Source of the DNA: Aulostomus chinensis
Taxonomy: Eukaryota > Chordata > Actinopteri > Syngnathiformes > Aulostomidae
Assembly (NCBI GenBank): GCA_037954235.1
Contig: JBBMOA010000019.1
Location: 13,769,305 to 13,833,304, forward strand
Reading direction: 5' to 3'
Length of the DNA stretch: 64,000 nucleotides
The position numbers were made by a program, and so were the translations under genes. This document shows, one piece after another, positions 62,700-64,000 of the stretch (positions are counted from its first letter, which is position 1; each line of letters opens with the position of its first letter). The notes beneath the pieces were generated by a model. The model was not told where the DNA came from. It was given only the letters and a program-made list of their open reading frames with translations, and made no database searches.

Positions 62700-63369
62700 G
62701 AGTCATGTTTCAATTACTTCAGAGGACACTGACTTGCATTAATTCCCCGGAGCCTCACCCTAAACCTACCAATAAACATAACTTTACTAAATCGAACCCT
62801 TTCCTTCACCATAATAATGTCTAAGATTTCCATTAAAACTAATGTCTTTTAAGTTGCAGACATTGATGATTTAACCAAGAGCATTTGCCGTTATTACTAA
62901 CTGAAATAGATGGGTGTTGGTGGCCACATTCAGAGAAAACAAATTCTCTATTGTATGAAACAGCGATGGACTGTTTTGACTTTTATTATGAAGTACTCAC
63001 AGGAAATGCAAAGTATTTGTCACTGAGCTGAGAGCCGTCAAAAGTTAATCCGCATAAGTCATTTTAGGGCTTTTTATAAAAAACATTGATCAGTTTGAAA
63101 TATTGCAGGGACAAAAGAAGAAGAAGCCGTCACAGTGAGCTATTAGATGAAGAGATGCAAGCGACAGGCTGCAAATGCAACTTCTCAGCGATGTGACAAC
63201 TCTTTTCACTGTGTCCTGCTGTTTGTAGTCTCACACCATGTGCTGCATGAAATCAGATCACAGTTGCTCACAGAATGATGGAAAAGGGCCAATTACTGCC
63301 TGACTTCTTCATTTAAACAATCATTGTTTGTTCAGCTGCACCTAGAACTCGGGTAATGGCAGTATTAAA

Positions 63370-63850
63370 GCCATATTTCACCCCAAAATTGTATTTTGCC
63401 TTTATTGTACTCACAAAAAAGGTGGTTGAGCTCATAGAGATATGTTTTCCTTCATTCCTACTTTGTGACTCCAGCATGCAGAAAGAGCTAGCCACGTATA
63501 TTCAGCTTGAAGCTAACGGCAACAATGGCAAAAAGTCCAAAATGTCAGTCACCAAAAGTCCCAGCCACATCAAAGATACTGTGTATAATACACAGCATCT
63601 TTATTCATTGATATGCTCAATAATCTGCAAACACTTTGATATGAGCAAAAGAACAAACTGTAACATTTAGCCCCAAACTGTAGGTGTCTTTGAATTACTG
63701 AGCGCAGCAGTTGCCACTAGCTTCAAGGTTAATATCTATGGCTGGCTTTTCCTGCATTCACAAGGAAGTAATGTAGGAGGAAAACTGTCTTTGTAAGTTC
63801 AAGTCACCTATTTCGGAGGACTTAAAAGGCAAAATACTCTTTTGAGGTGA
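63370..63850. mobile_element. MITE with about 25-bp terminal inverted repeats
   Basis: The left end reads TTTCACCCCAAAATTGTATT then TTGCCTTTA (from 63377). The right end, reverse complemented from about 63851, reads GGTCACCTCAAAAGAGTATT then TTGCCTTTTA. Roughly 20 of 25 positions agree. The 480-bp body is non-coding. A third copy of the same end lies at 32686. Target duplications are not clear, so the superfamily is unassigned. Confidence 0.55.
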
Positions 63851-64000
63851 CCACTAACTGCAGGTGGCACCAAATCAGCCAAACATGAAGTCTTAAGGAT
63901 TTTAACTTTAAACTTAACCTTTGACACAAGTCTTCAAACTCAAATGTAATGAGTTATATCACAGGGACTTTCCTTTCCCCACGGACTGTAAACAGATTCA

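Larger units (their letters stand above)
48946..64000. other. Non-coding right flank; microsatellite-rich
   Basis: No exon supported on either strand. Apart from the separately listed repeats, the stretches 50260-51370, 52000-56560, 57380-58870 and 58900-60430 are unique-looking AT-rich sequence. The missing MMP17 first exon was sought on the minus strand and not found, so the window probably ends inside the first intron or in the upstream flank. Confidence 0.55.

Overview
This window is vertebrate nuclear DNA, most probably from a teleost fish. It has long introns with correct GT/AG junctions, no bacterial-style gene packing, very abundant (CA)n, (GA)n and (G)n microsatellites, and a fish-type set of mobile elements: a Rex3-like LINE, two Tc1-like transposons, tRNA-derived SINEs, and hAT-, PIF/Harbinger- and pogo-type MITEs. 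There are no operons, CRISPR arrays, phage genes or bacterial features.

One protein-coding gene can be proved from sequence: three consecutive internal exons of a membrane-type matrix metalloproteinase, MMP17 (MT4-MMP), on the minus strand. Reading 5' to 3' along the gene (right to left here), exon A at 17198-17066 encodes the propeptide start, exon B at 16021-15886 encodes the end of the propeptide with the cysteine switch PRCSLPD and the furin site RRKR, and exon C at 1743-1457 encodes the first half of the catalytic domain with the structural zinc/calcium ligands. The three join in frame (junction phases 1 and 2). The exon with the catalytic HExxH motif lies left of the window. The signal-peptide exon was not found to the right of 17198, so the remaining 46.8 kb is probably first intron and/or upstream flank.

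Layout: 1-1456 next intron; 1457-1743 exon C; 1744-15885 a 14.1-kb intron holding a hAT MITE, a Tc1 copy with a SINE nested in its right inverted repeat, and several microsatellites; 15886-16021 exon B; 16022-17065 short intron; 17066-17198 exon A; 17199-64000 non-coding DNA holding four SINE copies or fragments, a pogo-type MITE with a transposase remnant, a Rex3 fragment, a second Tc1 remnant, a PIF/Harbinger MITE with TTA duplications, a ~0.95-kb (TA/CA) satellite-like microsatellite that inverts strand, a hAT element with near-perfect 8-bp duplications, and many simple repeats.

I found no evidence of a new biochemical system. The most informative observations are structural: a (TC)n microsatellite in the polypyrimidine tract of an MMP17 acceptor, a SINE-in-Tc1 insertion with a perfect 12-bp target duplication, two SINE families with different tRNA-like heads but one shared tail, and the inverted giant microsatellite. 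Most long open frames in the window are microsatellite or transposon artefacts.
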